Shown here piece after piece: positions 10,756 to 22,231 of a stretch of DNA of 64,000 nt. Each line of letters opens with the position of its first letter. Position 1 is the stretch's first letter. The translations under genes were made by a program, and so were the position numbers. The notes under the pieces are model-generated. The model ran no database searches. It was not told where the DNA came from and was given only the letters and a program-made list of their open reading frames with translations. This DNA comes from Undaria pinnatifida (taxonomy: Eukaryota > Sar > Phaeophyceae > Laminariales > Alariaceae). Location of the stretch: the NCBI GenBank assembly GCA_012845835.1, contig JABAKD010000008.1, positions 62,001 to 126,000 on the forward strand. The letters are read 5' to 3'.

Positions 10756-12146
10756 GGACATCCGATATCATTTGTATATTATATTATCCACATGTAGTTC
10801 GATAGTCCATGTATTGGTCGTTATATCCACACGCAATGGTCTCGGTATTGGTCGTGCGTGCTTGGGACGTTTTTGGTGTTCTCCACTTCGTTTTCTTTGT
10901 TCAAAGGCGATGTTCAGCGCAATCACGTATGATGATGAGCTCAGAGATACTACAACAGCCGACGCCCATGGATTTCACGTTCGTACCTATTACAAGTCGA
11001 ATCGTCGAGGGAACGTCTGTGTGAAGGATGGCGCACGTGTAATGTTCCCTTTTTTCGTATACCTGTATCACGTATCCTTGTACTTTTATTACGTACATCC
11101 TTGTACTTGTGTTTTTATACTAATGTTGTGTAGGTTTCAAAACGGTGGGTGCTGTCTTTGTGGTTGTGGGTGTATGCCAACCGTAACACTAATTTTACAT
11201 TTTTGTTTGTGGGTGAGCGGTTGCATCTGCGGCGTACTCTGTATGATGACACATGTTGTGTCGTTTTTTTTTCTTGGATTCTGGATTTGTTTGCTTGAAA
11301 ACAACTCGTTCGTACGTGTGTATTTTGTAATGTTATGGTTGCTAGTGTTCAGTTGTTGGATGACACTGACTGGTACCTTATAACAATACTAATATGAAGG
11401 CTAGTATGTGCGATTAATCCCTTTTTACAGCGGCCGATATAGATAGGTCGTATTGCGATTGAAGCACTGTGCTGATATTTAGAATAAGAGCCGGCGTAGA
11501 GACGCATACCTGGCCTCAAGCATCGTGCATGAACAGGCGACATTATGTACCTGGTATCAGAACCCTAATGAGTGCAATACAACGAAAAAACAGATTGTAG
11601 CGGTGGCTCATGCACGCCCGGCGACATAAACCCCACGATGTGTGCTTCCACGCCAAAAACCTCAGGAATACCCACGGTGACTAGTTCCTACTGGAATAAA
11701 TGCAGTGGTAGCCGTTTCCCGCGAGATATGTCTTTGCGGTGGTTAGTCGCCACCCAAAAGATTCCGAGCATTCCTGTGGTAGGGGTTAGGGTCTAGTTCC
11801 CGCGGTAGGGCTTCCCGTGATGGCTGCGAAGGTACGTTCCCACACAATATGACACCCGCGTTCTCCCGATGTCGAAATTCCCAATATCAACTGTCAACAG
11901 TCGTTACCCATCTCACCCAATTAGCACCGCGAATTCCCAAGGTGTCTACCTACCGCCTTCTACCGACTTAGAAGTTCCCAAGATCAGCAGTCGTTACCGA
12001 GGACTACCTCTATTTTTCATCAACATCGGCACACTGCCGCTTTGTCTGTTCGCACAACTAAGCTTATCGACGAAGCGTGTTGTTGGTTAACTCTATTGGA
12101 GTTATATACTTGGTGGCCTTCTTAGGCGACAGACTTAGCATTAATA
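10756..12146. other. No gene recognised
   Basis: A 209-codon plus-strand frame (10754-11383) is strongly Cys/Phe/Val-rich. That follows from T/G-rich DNA, and I see no domain in it. It starts inside the repeat boundary. Near 11870-11990 the words ATTCCCAA and CAGTCGTTACC recur, a weak local duplication. AGGGGTTAGGGT at about 11780 is telomere-like. Confidence 0.4.
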
Positions 12147-12204
12147 AAGGCATTAAAGGCATTAAAGGCATTAAAGGCATTAAAGGCATTAAAGGCATTA
12201 AAGG
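12147..12204. repeat. 9-bp microsatellite (AAAGGCATT)n
   Basis: About 6.4 perfect copies of a 9-base unit. Because the unit is a multiple of three, it stays open in every frame (Lys-Gly-Ile on plus, Met-Pro-Leu on minus). The open frames over it are therefore not evidence of a gene. Confidence 0.95.
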
Positions 12205-14536
12205 TGGCTCGACCCCAAGTTTCTGGATATTGTGCTGTGTCTGGCGATGGTGCGGTGTCTGTCGGAGATAATGATAGAACGTGACGTCAAAACAGACACA
12301 GTTAGGGTTGGTCCTAACGATACGTAAAAAAATTAAGTTTTTGATGAAAGCTAGTCGTTTTACCGACATCTGCCACGTACGGTTGAACTTTCACGAGTAC
12401 GAGCCTCAGTTGCCCCGCGAAACAATCGTCCACCCGGGATGTACATGCGCACAACCGCCCAAACTAGAGATAAAAACCGATGCAAACAAATCCACTGTCA
12501 CGGGATGGGGGGTCTCGAGCAATTCTTTGTGACGGTCGCCCCGATGGCCAAAGTAGTGGTTAAACCCTTAACCTAGCCACACGGTTGTTGCCAGGGTGTG
12601 TGCTATATTTCAGTTCTATACTAACGAGTTAGACTTTGGTCTGTAGACTATAGTCTAGACCTAAAGTCCCGAGAAGTTATAATGGCGTAGGGAAGCACGA
12701 TTCTAAGCGAGTTGACCTGGGGCGGACGAACGGCTCAAGGTCTCCTCTCGATACAAACTTAAACTCGGGGTTGAGATGAGTGTGTCAAATAAACTGGGTA
12801 GTGACGTCCTAACCTGTAACCCCGACTTGCGTCTGCAAGGAAGGGTGTAAGTATTTGAGTCAACTGTAGAAATGGACACTTGAGGAGGAACAAAACTGCT
12901 GTATACGAAGATACAAACCCCAAATGCGAAGAAAGCACTTCTGTGTTCGTCTTCGCCAGGCGAAGTACACCTAACCCGAACGCTAACTTCACCGGTGGCT
13001 GGCGCATTTCCTGTAAGAAGTAGCGCTCCAGACGGCGGCATATTTGTAGACCCTAAGAGCAAGAAACGCTTTGTTGTAGGGGATAACAGTAAGTTTCGAA
13101 GCGCCTCGAAGAATGATCGTCCTAACCCAACTCCTTCGGTTCATGACAAACCTTAAGGGTTGTTTTTAGTATTATTATAGCAGCACGTGACTCTCCGCAT
13201 ACACCCCCCCCAACGTTTTAAGCCCTAATCAATTGATTTGGACTATGATCAGCTCTCCCTGGGTTTGGTTCGCCCTAAACCCTGACATTTTTAATGCTTA
13301 CCATAACGGAATGCCTAACCCTAACCCTTGCCGCAGTGAAAGGCCCCAATCGTCTAGCTCGCACCTACATATATAGACTGTAAGGGATGACGATGGTGTA
13401 CTCCAGAGGAGTCGGTGTTCTTGCAAGAGGAAATTGCGCTGCGTCTCGCCGTGGTGCGTTCTGATTTTTTTGCTGGGGTAGTGCACGAACGTTGCATACG
13501 GACAGGTGGGTACGGTACGACCGATTGGCAAGCGGCAACCGAAATGTAACCGACGAAATTTCCCAATTATGGCATTACAGCCACACATTAGGAGAGACCT
13601 CCAACTACCGAAACAGTACAGCAGTAGTATTTAGAGAGTGTACATGTTTAAAAAACAGGTGATGTTGGACGCAACACGGCTGGGGTGACTTCTTGTTGGT
13701 GTAGACTATCATGTACGGGCGAGTAATCCTAAATTTAAATAGGAATATGTGACAAAAGCCGTAGACTAGTCTTTTAAGACAATTCCCGGTGGCCGAATGT
13801 ACGTACGTTTTCCCATGTTAGAGTTATTCATTCGAAAAGTCGTCATGAAATCCAATCAATGTCTTTCCGCACGTGATTCTCAAATGGCTAACATACGGGC
13901 CAGCCCAGATTCACGTATTTCCCATAAATACTCATATATTTCATGTTCGTTGTCATGATTGAAATTCTCTGCAATGCTGGCTGGAATGCTGACTGTAAGA
14001 ATCTTGTTTTGTTCCCATGCGTTCTGGTGTCACATAGCTTTTTACCTCTCATTTCCCCCTAACCTTCTTCCTTCAACGAGAAAATATCGGAGTGTAGTTG
14101 TGAATCCGTGTCGTGGTTTGGCCTAACCCTGTACGATAGCCATTACCATGTTACATCGTTCATATGTTGATGCATTACCGCAGCCACTTTACCTAACCGC
14201 TCGCTGTTTTGCTGCGTCGATTATATATTATTATGGGGGGAATAGCAATTATCGTTGCTGAATTAAAATGAAGGGCCCACACCCTAACCCTAGGAGAAAT
14301 GGAAGGTGATCCCAACTGCTAAGGGTCATACAAGGGCACGACCTCGTGAAGCCAGCACACCAGACCGTTGGCAAGTTATATCCTCATCGTCATGTTTGTA
14401 TCGGATTAACCCTTACCAGATACGGTATAATTTCAATTCGGTTGGTTGGGGTAGGGTTAGGAGCTCTCCATAAGCGCTAAGTCGCACACAAAAAAAAGCG
14501 CCCTTCCAAATGAATTATTATTTAATATATGTACAT
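12205..14536. other. No gene recognised
   Basis: Overlapping minus-strand frames at 12703-13062 and 13298-13588 lack recognisable domains. Telomere-like words occur at about 13314-13327, 14281-14292 and 14451-14460. A C run lies at 13205-13211. I see no repeats shared with the rest of the window. Confidence 0.4.
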
Positions 14537-14645
14537 CGTAAGGGTTAGCGCGATCGGAGTATCACACACAGCTTGCAATGATGAGTTTCGACAAATCCCC
14601 GATCTCACCGAGCTGGAATATATTTTCATTTTTTTAATATAACAT
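14537..14645 (+). mobile_element. Short 3'-terminal copy of the C-rich element (copy F)
   Basis: Only the last ~90 bases of the family are present: GCGCGATCGGAGTATCACAC, CAGCTTGCAA, GATGAGTTTCGAC and GATCTCACYGAGCTGG, ending ATTTTCATTTTTTTAATATA. It starts abruptly right after AAGGGTTAG (14540-14548), a telomere-like word, and ends in A/T-rich sequence. This is what an extreme 5' truncation would look like. Confidence 0.75.
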
Positions 14646-16017
14646 CCTGCCTGTTACTGTGGATCATTGCGCGCTCCTCTCCCTTTTGCGTGTTGTTCTG
14701 GGGCCGGAGGTAGTGATTGAGATCGTTGGACACCCCGTGTTTTGGTATACATGCGTCACGATATGGAGATACATACCCTGCCGTTCGGAGGCCATATGCG
14801 TTGAGTACAACGTCAATACTTATCACGAGCAGCAATGCCCTAAATCAGCGCCGAACCCAATACATTAGTAATCTTCCGTTAGAAGCAGGTCGAGCGCCAA
14901 GGGCTTCGAACGTGAATAACGGAGCAACGATAGATTAGTGAGAGCGCAGCAGCAGCGACATGCAGTTCCCTATGGAAACTGAGCTCTTAGTTGATTTGAA
15001 CCGAACACGAGTATTAATAGGTGGTGAATTAATCAGCGGTCAGTCTTTGAGCCCGCTCAAGACGAGTTTGGTAATTTCAGTGGACGGATCAGTTTTGTAC
15101 ACAAGAACGTTACATGCTCACATCACCACGTTGCACCTGGTTCTCGCCGACACAAAGGGTGCGCTGGGTAGTCACCGGCCTGTACCGACTAGCGAGACGT
15201 ATCTACCAGTAAGGACCCGGCCAATCGTAGACTGACTCCCGAAATCATTTTTGGTAATTTTATGGCGGAGCCATGAATGGCGTCGTCAACGATAAACATG
15301 GGTGTATCACCTTTGTTTGGTTTGTTTGTGTTTCTCCCTGGCTGGGGTATTCCTCCACTCTAGAGCAACAGAAGCCTGTCCTGTGACCGGGGACATGTTG
15401 ATGCAAGCTATTTTGAGACCAAGGACAATCCGCTAGGGACCTAGAATATTTGAAAGTCCGTCTCACGCGCGATCGGAGATTCGCACACAGCTTGGAAACA
15501 AAAGTGTCGCCCAAGTTACATAGTCGTCTAAGTCCAAGTGTATTAGTGCGTAATATTATCATAATTTGTGACGGACAGTTCTCGCCAACCCTCAACCCCC
15601 TAAACCTTACGCCACCTCTGCCTGAGAACGACCGCCGACAATTGAGGAAAATTAATGTGTAGCACATTCAACGTTAACATTGTGTGACGTTAACACTCAC
15701 TGTGTGACCAAGTTCGTCCCCGAACAATTAGAATTTATCCACAGCTCACAAACAACGAAAATCAAGGGTAACCCAGACATGCTCTCGGCGTGTCGCGTAG
15801 TTCCTCTCCAACCCGATGGCTCCCTTGGCTACGTTGATTGCGTGGTGGAAAAATACTGTCTCCAGTGTGTAAACTCGCCTAACCCTCAGTTCACCGAATT
15901 TGGGACTTTCCTAACGACAGAGACCGATTAAACCCACAAAGAACAAATGAAACAAGAGTTAGACACAGGTAATGACATAGTACCAACAAAATACACGCGG
16001 GTCTTCAAAATGAGCAC
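14646..16017. other. No gene recognised; one core fragment
   Basis: Frames at 14960-15235 (+), 15260-15667 (-) and 15680-15931 (+) are not recognisable. A fragment of about 30 bases of the dispersed 3' core (CGCGCGATCGGAGATTCGCACACAGCTTG-like) lies at 15463-15490. AATTAATGTGTAG and GTTAACATTGTGTGACGTTAAC words near 15650-15695 are locally repeated. Confidence 0.4.
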
Positions 16018-17297
16018 CGCTGTAAAACACTGGCGAATTGGTAGTACTTTTCGTTTCCTGGGCGTAGACGTGATGGGGGCGTTCTTGAAGGAGTGTGAGA
16101 TGGCATATTTTCTGTTTCCACCACGAGTCGTCAACAGGATTTCGCAGCGGTGACGTTATGGGTGTGAGGAATGGTGTTGCAAAACCGATCTCAACGTAAT
16201 AAGTTATTCAAGGCGCACTAGGGTGTAAATACCGGCGAATTGATGATATTTGCTCATGCCCTTGGTGTAGACGTGATCGAAGCCTTCTTGAAGGAGTGTA
16301 AGGCGGCATATCTTCGATTCTCACCACGAGTTGTTAACAAGATTTCGCAGCGGTGACGTTATGGATGTGAGGGATGGTGTTGCGAAACCGATCTCAACGT
16401 AATAAGTTATTAAAGGCGCACTAGGGTGTGAAACACCGGCGAATATGTGATATTTGCTCATGCCCTGGGTGTAGACGTGATCGAAGCCTTCTTGAAGGAG
16501 TGTAAGGCGGCATATCTTCGATTCTCATCACGAGTTGTTAACACGATTTTGCAGAGGTGTCGGTGTGGGTGTGAGGGATCTTGTTGCAAAATAAATCTCA
16601 ACATAATATAATACTAAAGGCGCACTAGGGTGTGAAACACTGGCGATTTGGTAGTGTTTCTTTTTGTCCTGGGCGAACACTTGATGGGGGCCTTCTCGAA
16701 GAAGTATGAGACGGCAAATGTTCGGTTTCCACCACGTGTTGTTAAAAAGATTTAACAGGGTTGTCGGTATGGGTGTGAGGGATGATGTTGCGAAAAATAT
16801 CTCAACAAAATGATATATTCAAGGCGCAATAGGGCATGAAACCCTAACCCTAACCCTAACCCTAACCCTAACCCTAACCCTAAGCAGAACACTGGCGAAT
16901 TGGTGGAATTTCTTCATGTCTTGGGCGTAGAAGTGATGGGGGCCTTCTTGAAGGAGTGTGAGGCGGCATATCTTTGGTTCCCACCACCAGTTGTTAACAA
17001 GATTTCACAGTGGTGTCGGTATGGGTGTGAGGGATGATGTCGCAAAACAGATCAAATATAATTGATTATTTAAGGCGCACCAGGGTGTAAAACACTGGCG
17101 AATCGGTAGTTTTGTTTCATTTCCTGGGCGTAGACTTTGTGGTGGCCTTCTTGAAGGAGTGTGAAGCGGCATTTTCTCGGTTCCCACCACGAGTTGATAA
17201 CAAGATTTCGCAAGGGTGTCGGCATGGGTGTGAGGGAGAGTGTCACAAAAAAATCAATACCATAATTGAGTTTTCAAGGCGCGCCAGAGTGTAAAAC
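16018..17297. repeat. Six-copy 203-204-bp satellite array
   Basis: The landmark TTCTTGAAGGAGTGT occurs at 16082, 16285, 16489, 16693, 16945 and 17148. The spacings are 203, 204, 204, 252 and 203. Each monomer carries, in order, ACACTGGCGAATTGG, CTGGGCGTAGACGTGAT, the landmark, GGCATAT, TCCACCACGAGTTGTTAAC, AGATTTCGCAG, GGGTGTGAGGGATG and AAGGCGCACTAGGGTGT. The 252-bp interval is one monomer plus a 48-base telomeric insertion. Frames run through single monomers but stop in the next, so the array is non-coding. Confidence 0.95.
16842..16883. repeat. Interstitial telomeric repeat, (CCCTAA)7
   Basis: Seven exact CCCTAA units sit inside the fourth/fifth satellite monomer junction. Together with a few flanking bases (about 16841-16888, 48 bases) they account exactly for the one over-long monomer spacing (252 against 204). 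The telomeric DNA was therefore added into an existing array rather than deposited with it. Confidence 0.95.
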
Positions 17298-18319
17298 CCA
17301 GGTGGAGACGATCATGTTTTGGTACTCCGCGGTGGCGTCTTCGACGTCCCGGGCAGATTCTATGAAGGCCGTCTTCCGGTTGATCCTGATAGTGTCATTT
17401 CCATACCTTTGCGGGAGTGTTGGTGGTGGCCACAGGAAGGCGTGATTTCAAATTATAGTGAATCAATTGTTGCATCCTTCCTTCTGAACGGCATAAAACC
17501 TGAACCCAAACCCAACATTACGTAGTTTGGTGAGGTGCAACGGCTCTAGAGCGAGTGGCCTGAACGTGACAGTGCAAACGGCGGTACACCCATGCCGTAA
17601 TATTGGTCATGAAGAAATGACCTTGCAAAACCAAGTACCGGATAATCAACCAATCCCCTTACGCTCTATATAGACATGCGTGTAACGAATGCAAAAAAGA
17701 ATGTGAACCACCGTAGCAAGTAATCGTAGAACATAGCGGACAAACCAACCGGTTCCCAATGGCGTCAACGGCTAAAAGGACATTAGTAGAGATACAGCAA
17801 TGCCAACACGTCTGAGCCGCGTTATACTGGCTACATACGGACACGGACGTGGGACGGCACTGTGTAGCTGTCGGGATGATGATGACCAGGCCGAGGATTC
17901 AACCTCTTTTGCAAGATGCCCCCCCCTACCCGCACCAGGTACTGATGCCAACGGTTGGCGGTGCTCCCCCACGCATGCTACGGTAGAGGTTCACCACAAT
18001 TGTTTTGGGCATCCTTACTTGCGGAGCTCTGTATATCACCCAAACCCTCTTTTCAGGCAAACTGAAATCGCAGTCCGCAGAAACAACCTGTGGCCAGGTA
18101 AAATAAATGGGTACTTTTTCCAAACAAGAACGGTTTTCTAACGATATTGGGTTGAGGAGCCTGGTATTTCACAACAAACAATCGCCAAGCCGCGGTCCTA
18201 TTATCACGGCGGGACTAGTCGACAGCTTCGACGCACGATTATCGCAAACAGCGTGCTTGGTCAAATGACGTTGAGCACGTACACCTCGAAACAACGCTGT
18301 AGATACTTGGCAAAGGGGC
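17298..18319. other. No gene recognised; downstream flank of the SGNH gene
   Basis: This lies between the satellite array and the stop of the SGNH hydrolase gene (minus strand), so it should hold that gene's 3' UTR and terminator. I saw no clear AATAAA-like signal on the minus strand close to the stop. A plus-strand frame at 17319-17525 (68 codons) is not recognisable. Confidence 0.4.
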
Positions 18320-18925
18320 TCAACAACACTGAATTGTCGATACTTTGAACTTTCGGTCTAGGCGAATATCTCCTTCTCTACCTGCCATATCACCCAGGGG
18401 AGGCTTAGCGTGAAGCGGTTCTTTGTCGGCAGAAAGGATCTCAAACGAAACCCGGATGTTATCGATTCCACTGGGAGTCGGAATTACCTCAGTAATTACT
18501 ATCGATGCTTCGGTGTTCCATAGACCATCAAGAATAATGACAACATCCTCATTGGAATGATCACCAGCTATATCACTGAGACCTGTGTCAGAGCCGCGAA
18601 CCACCATCTTCACAGCTCCCATACCAATGTAACTTCTAAGGTATCCAACATCCAGCAATCGTCGCTCGCTAGCACACGGGATGTCGAAGGTTACGACGGC
18701 GCTTGTGGAAGAGTTTCCAAAGCCTATTAGTCCACCTGGGCCGCGTTCGTCTTCGGAGAAAGACCATCCGACCGACTCCACCATCTGCGCTGGAGGTGGG
18801 AGCCCCACGAACTTTGACGCGTCTAAGATGAACAAAGGGCTCTCCAGCATACAGCCCGCCTGCCTTTCCTCGAACACCGACACGGCTCTCTCGTGACTGC
18901 TAGGATTCGACCTGGGGCCGTGCTC
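18320..18925 (-). CDS. SGNH hydrolase gene, exon 4 (C-terminal domain)
   Basis: This exon supplies about 201 residues (313-513 of the joined protein) and the stop. A Cys-rich start (E-R-Q-A-G-C-M) is followed by a domain with 'L-L-D-V-G-Y-L-R-S-Y-I-G-M-G' and later 'I-I-L-D-G-L-W'. I associate these blocks, from memory, with the C-terminal extension of algal SGNH-like proteins, where they look like a beta-rich accessory domain. The acceptor is CTCAG before 18925, in phase 0 with exon 3. The upstream open frame continues to 18952 but holds no domain. No frameshift or stop breaks it. Its role (substrate binding or wall association) is inference only. Confidence 0.65.
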   Translation of the reverse strand, partial: EHGPRSNPSSHERAVSVFEERQAGCMLESPLFILDASKFVGLPPPAQMVESVGWSFSEDERGPGGLIGFGNSSTSAVVTFDIPCASERRLLDVGYLRSYIGMGAVKMVVRGSDTGLSDIAGDHSNEDVVIILDGLWNTEASIVITEVIPTPSGIDNIRVSFEILSADKEPLHAKPPLGDMAGREGDIRLDRKFKVSTIQCC

Positions 18926-19785
18926 CTGAGTACATCCAGGTAGAACAATCACGATTAGAAGACGTGTGTGAATCGCTCTGATGGCTGTGGAGCATACAGT
19001 GCGCTTTTTCGCGCAACTCTGGATGGGTTGGATTCGCCTTACCTATACAATACGCCCTTTCTTGAGCACCTGTGCACCATGAAGTTTCGAAGACATCATG
19101 TCGTCCGCATCTTGCAATTGTTGTAAAAGGTTGCTACGGTTTTAGCCGACGAGGTTCCCGTAGTAGTCAGTTGATTTTTACGATTCGCTATCGTGAACAT
19201 TCTCGTCGTCATTATCCGAAGATACTGTGCATCGAGCACGGCAGTTCGATGAGACGTCACACAACTTTAAGGAGGTATCAGTATCAGTCGAAATATGGCA
19301 TAGTCTGAGGGTTTAGCTTTCGTAGTGCAGGGTAACCCCGACTAACACAATCCTGTGTACTGTTTCAGTTTTCTGCACCTGCTGTCGATTTATGGTGCGT
19401 CGAGCACTCTCTCCCTTGTTCGTTTTTCTCCCTTCACCCGGTCGCCTCTTCTCGGGGATCGCCGACAACAACCAAAAGAATTTAGGGGCCCCTCGTTTTC
19501 ACAGTTCTCCAGAGCCTGCTCATTAAGCTAGTCCGTTGACCCTGATTGATCGCTGTAGCCTTTGCTTGGTACATCGCTTGACGTAACTGGCCATCTCCAC
19601 CACGCCACGTATACACGTCTTTCCCCCAACAATAAAGGTCTTCCGCGTCCAGGCGATGGTCGACCAAGATTAGTATGACGTGGTTGCCCAACTACGTACA
19701 TTCTGAAACGAGGGATGCTATTGGTCAGGGCTCGATAACACTACACGGTAAGGGTTTTTTCTTCTTGACCCACAGAAGGACTTAC

Positions 19786-19941
19786 CACCAAAAAGCGAGC
19801 GTACGACTTCTCGATGAAGTAGACCAGAACATCAGCGAGGAGCTGATGCACTTGCCAATCAGGATGCACTGCAGACCCCCATATGCTGTCGGCCAGAGAA
19901 GAGTTCGATATGTCAGGCCACACCGCGTCTCGGAACGATAC
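19786..19941 (-). CDS. SGNH hydrolase gene, exon 3 (catalytic His block)
   Basis: Fifty-two residues (261-312) begin V-S-F-R-D-A-V-W-P and contain V-H-P-D-W-Q-V-H-Q-L-L-A-D-V. This is the 'HP...H..lA' region that supplies the catalytic histidine in SGNH/GDSL hydrolases. The exon is bounded by an acceptor ACACAG (19942) and a strong donor GTAAGT (19785), both phase 0. The residue three before the first His, usually Asp in the D-x-x-H motif, reads as Ser here. Either the alignment shifts or the triad is altered. Confidence 0.7.
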
Positions 19942-20489
19942 CTGTGTGGTACGAATCGCCCGGGAGGATCGACAACAGTTCGAAGCATAACACCTACATG
20001 AACATAACAAGTACATGGAAGCCGGCGGCGGCGTTAACGGACGACCAGCCATGGGACGAGCATCTTGCGTTTGAGCCCTCGCGCAAGCTGCGATGATCCA
20101 GTCTAAGCTTGGGCTCAACAACGGGTTGCAAATTAGTTGCCAAGCTGTATTTACAGACGACAATGGGTTGTTTGCCCTGGACGTTTTCACAGACGCTACC
20201 GCGGAGATGCACAAACAAGAACAACAACATACACTGTACACGTTTCCGAGGACCCGAATGCATGTTGAATGATTAATCGCACTCAGCGGCAAATGCTAGA
20301 CTATGGCCTATAAGGAATGTACGATGGACTGTAGAAACAAGGTTCGCGCCCAATATAGTTCCAGCCCTTAGTCATAATACTACTGTAGTACTACCACATG
20401 TGTTTCTTGTCACCGGGTCTACACTGTACGACCATAAAACCACTTCACTCCCTCTACTGCTACAGTATTCCCCAGACTGATTCTACGAT

Positions 20490-20715
20490 AGCCCCCCCCA
20501 AAACCAGCGGTTTTCTTTAACGAACGTTTCATGGCTGCTCGACACGAGGAAGGATGCTATGAAAAGAGTATCTGCATATATTATCTTGTTTGCGGAGGAC
20601 TATCGAACGATGACGTCCGGGTGGTAAGGGGGACCGTATTTCAGGAGATACGGCCGGCAGCTGGTTTCAAAACCGACGATTTCGTTAAAGAAAAGTTGGG
20701 GGGGCTACCGTAGAA
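20490..20715 (+). repeat. Dispersed repeat in intron 2, copy 1
   Basis: About 200 bases match 55975-56186 in the same orientation. Both share a CCCCCC-AAAACMAGCG start, then GCTCGACACGASGAAGGATGCTA, and finish with GGTTT-AA-CCG and ATTTCGTTAAAGAAAAG. The middle parts have diverged. Short frames through both copies end H-F-V-K-E-K-like, but the coding pattern is not conserved enough to call a gene. It sits inside intron 2 (20749-19942) of the SGNH gene. Confidence 0.65.
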
Positions 20716-20749
20716 CCACACCCCACTAGACACTACCCGTCCCACTCAC

Positions 20750-21082
20750 CATCGGGATGTCATACTTCATGGTAACCGCAGCATGTACCTCCGCCATGTT
20801 GCTTGCTTGAAGCGTGGCTTGGCACTTGCACGCTCCCGGGATGAAGCTCTCGGCATAAAGGAGGGCTGGCATGTTGATCATGTCGTTTCTGACGTAGCGG
20901 ATGAAGGCCTCATGAGCTAACTTGACGTTGTTTATTTCCATATCGAACTGCTCGAGAACCGCGTCGTTCACCCCAAAGTCGACGATGATAAGATCAACCT
21001 CCAAGTCCACGGGTAACGTGCGGTGAAGGTATCTGTCCAGGAAGTTCAGGATGGAAGATCCAGGGACGCCCTTGTTGACTAC
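20750..21082 (-). CDS. SGNH hydrolase gene, exon 2 (blocks II and III)
   Basis: This exon encodes 111 residues (150-260). It begins V-V-N-K-G-V-P-G-S-S, matching block II (oxyanion-hole Gly), and contains L-I-I-V-D-F-G-V-N-D-A-V (block III, with the oxyanion Asn at about residue 188). It ends K-Y-D-I-P-M before a donor GTGAGT at 20749. The acceptor TTTCAG at 21083 lies behind a pyrimidine-rich stretch with a TTGAC branch-like site. The raw frame extends to 21193, but the extra codons have no family similarity and are intronic. Joining to exon 1 gives ...V-T-V-E|V-V-N-K-G, which restores the normal block II. Confidence 0.75.
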
Positions 21083-22231
21083 CTGAAAGATGTCGTCAAG
21101 ATAATGGGTTGTAGAAGGAGGAACACTCGAGCATTGGCCGTCATGGATTCGGAGGGATTTGTTTGGGCTAAAGCGATCCCACACGCAACGCACAGGAGAA
21201 AATTTAGTTCATCAATAGCACGACGAAACTCTACCAAACGCGTGTTGACTCCATACACGATACTCCGTAATATCTTCGAAACTGCCACAGTGGTAAAGCC
21301 GCCAGCTAGTGGTTCAGTCATACTATTGAACGAGCGGGGTTTCGCTGCGCCGGGCTGACGCCCAACTGTGGCTTCACGCATGCCCGCTACGGTCAAGGGT
21401 GTCATAGGCTAACAGGGGCCGCAAATACGGCATTACATACTGCCAAGAGGTGCAAACATTAGTCATGGTTGAGTAGAGAGGAACAACAAACGTCATGAAA
21501 TACACACTCCCGTTGTGCGTAGCTGTTGGCGAAGCAGCAGGACGAGACACAACCCGTCGTATGTCGGCGGCAGCAGCAGCACAGCAGAAGTCGAAGCATA
21601 TACAATAACAGCCGCTCGGACGGATACATAAAGCAACAGCAAGCAGCAGCAGTGTCGGTAAAACAACAGACGGCAAGCTATACGTTTACGTATAACGCAC
21701 ATTTATTTACACGATAATACAACCTGTTGCGCAGCAGCAATCAGCAACAAGGAAGGAAAAACATCTAGCCCAAGTGCTATTTGCAGTAGGTAGACACGCT
21801 TTCGAGATCTACGTCAGTTTTGTCGACACATGTCAAGCATTTCAAGAATATATTCTGAGAAAATGCGACAAGCAAGTGAGATCGGGGTAATGCCGGGTTT
21901 CGAAATTCCGCCAGCAATAGGTGAGGGTAGATAATCCCCTCTTCAATTTTGACAAACGAGCATCATTTGGCATCGTAGTTAATCGTCTAGCGGCTCCAAT
22001 CACTGCTGGGCCGTCACAATTGTATAGACTAATAGCTTGAAAGACGGTTTTTATATGGGAGCTACAACGGCAGTGAAGAGGGTCAACTTGTTCGATGCCA
22101 GGAGTCCCTGCGCGGATGATATACAGACATTAACATGTTACTTCAGTAAAGATAACCACGTTTCCACACCGGTTCACCTAAACTTGACCACAGCAGCGCA
22201 AACATCAAGCACCGAAGGTTGTATTGCCGAC

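Noticed and set aside
10754-11383. 209-codon plus-strand hydrophobic frame
   Set aside because: Cys/Phe/Val bias follows from T/G-rich DNA, it begins inside a repeat border and has no recognisable domain or transmembrane pattern typical of a family.
16018-17297. Satellite monomers as small protein genes
   Set aside because: Frames cover one monomer each, change between monomers, and show no start or stop conservation.
1-18000. A true chromosome end in the left part
   Set aside because: The region has a subtelomeric look, but the longest telomeric run is seven units and is interstitial; no terminal array is present in the window.
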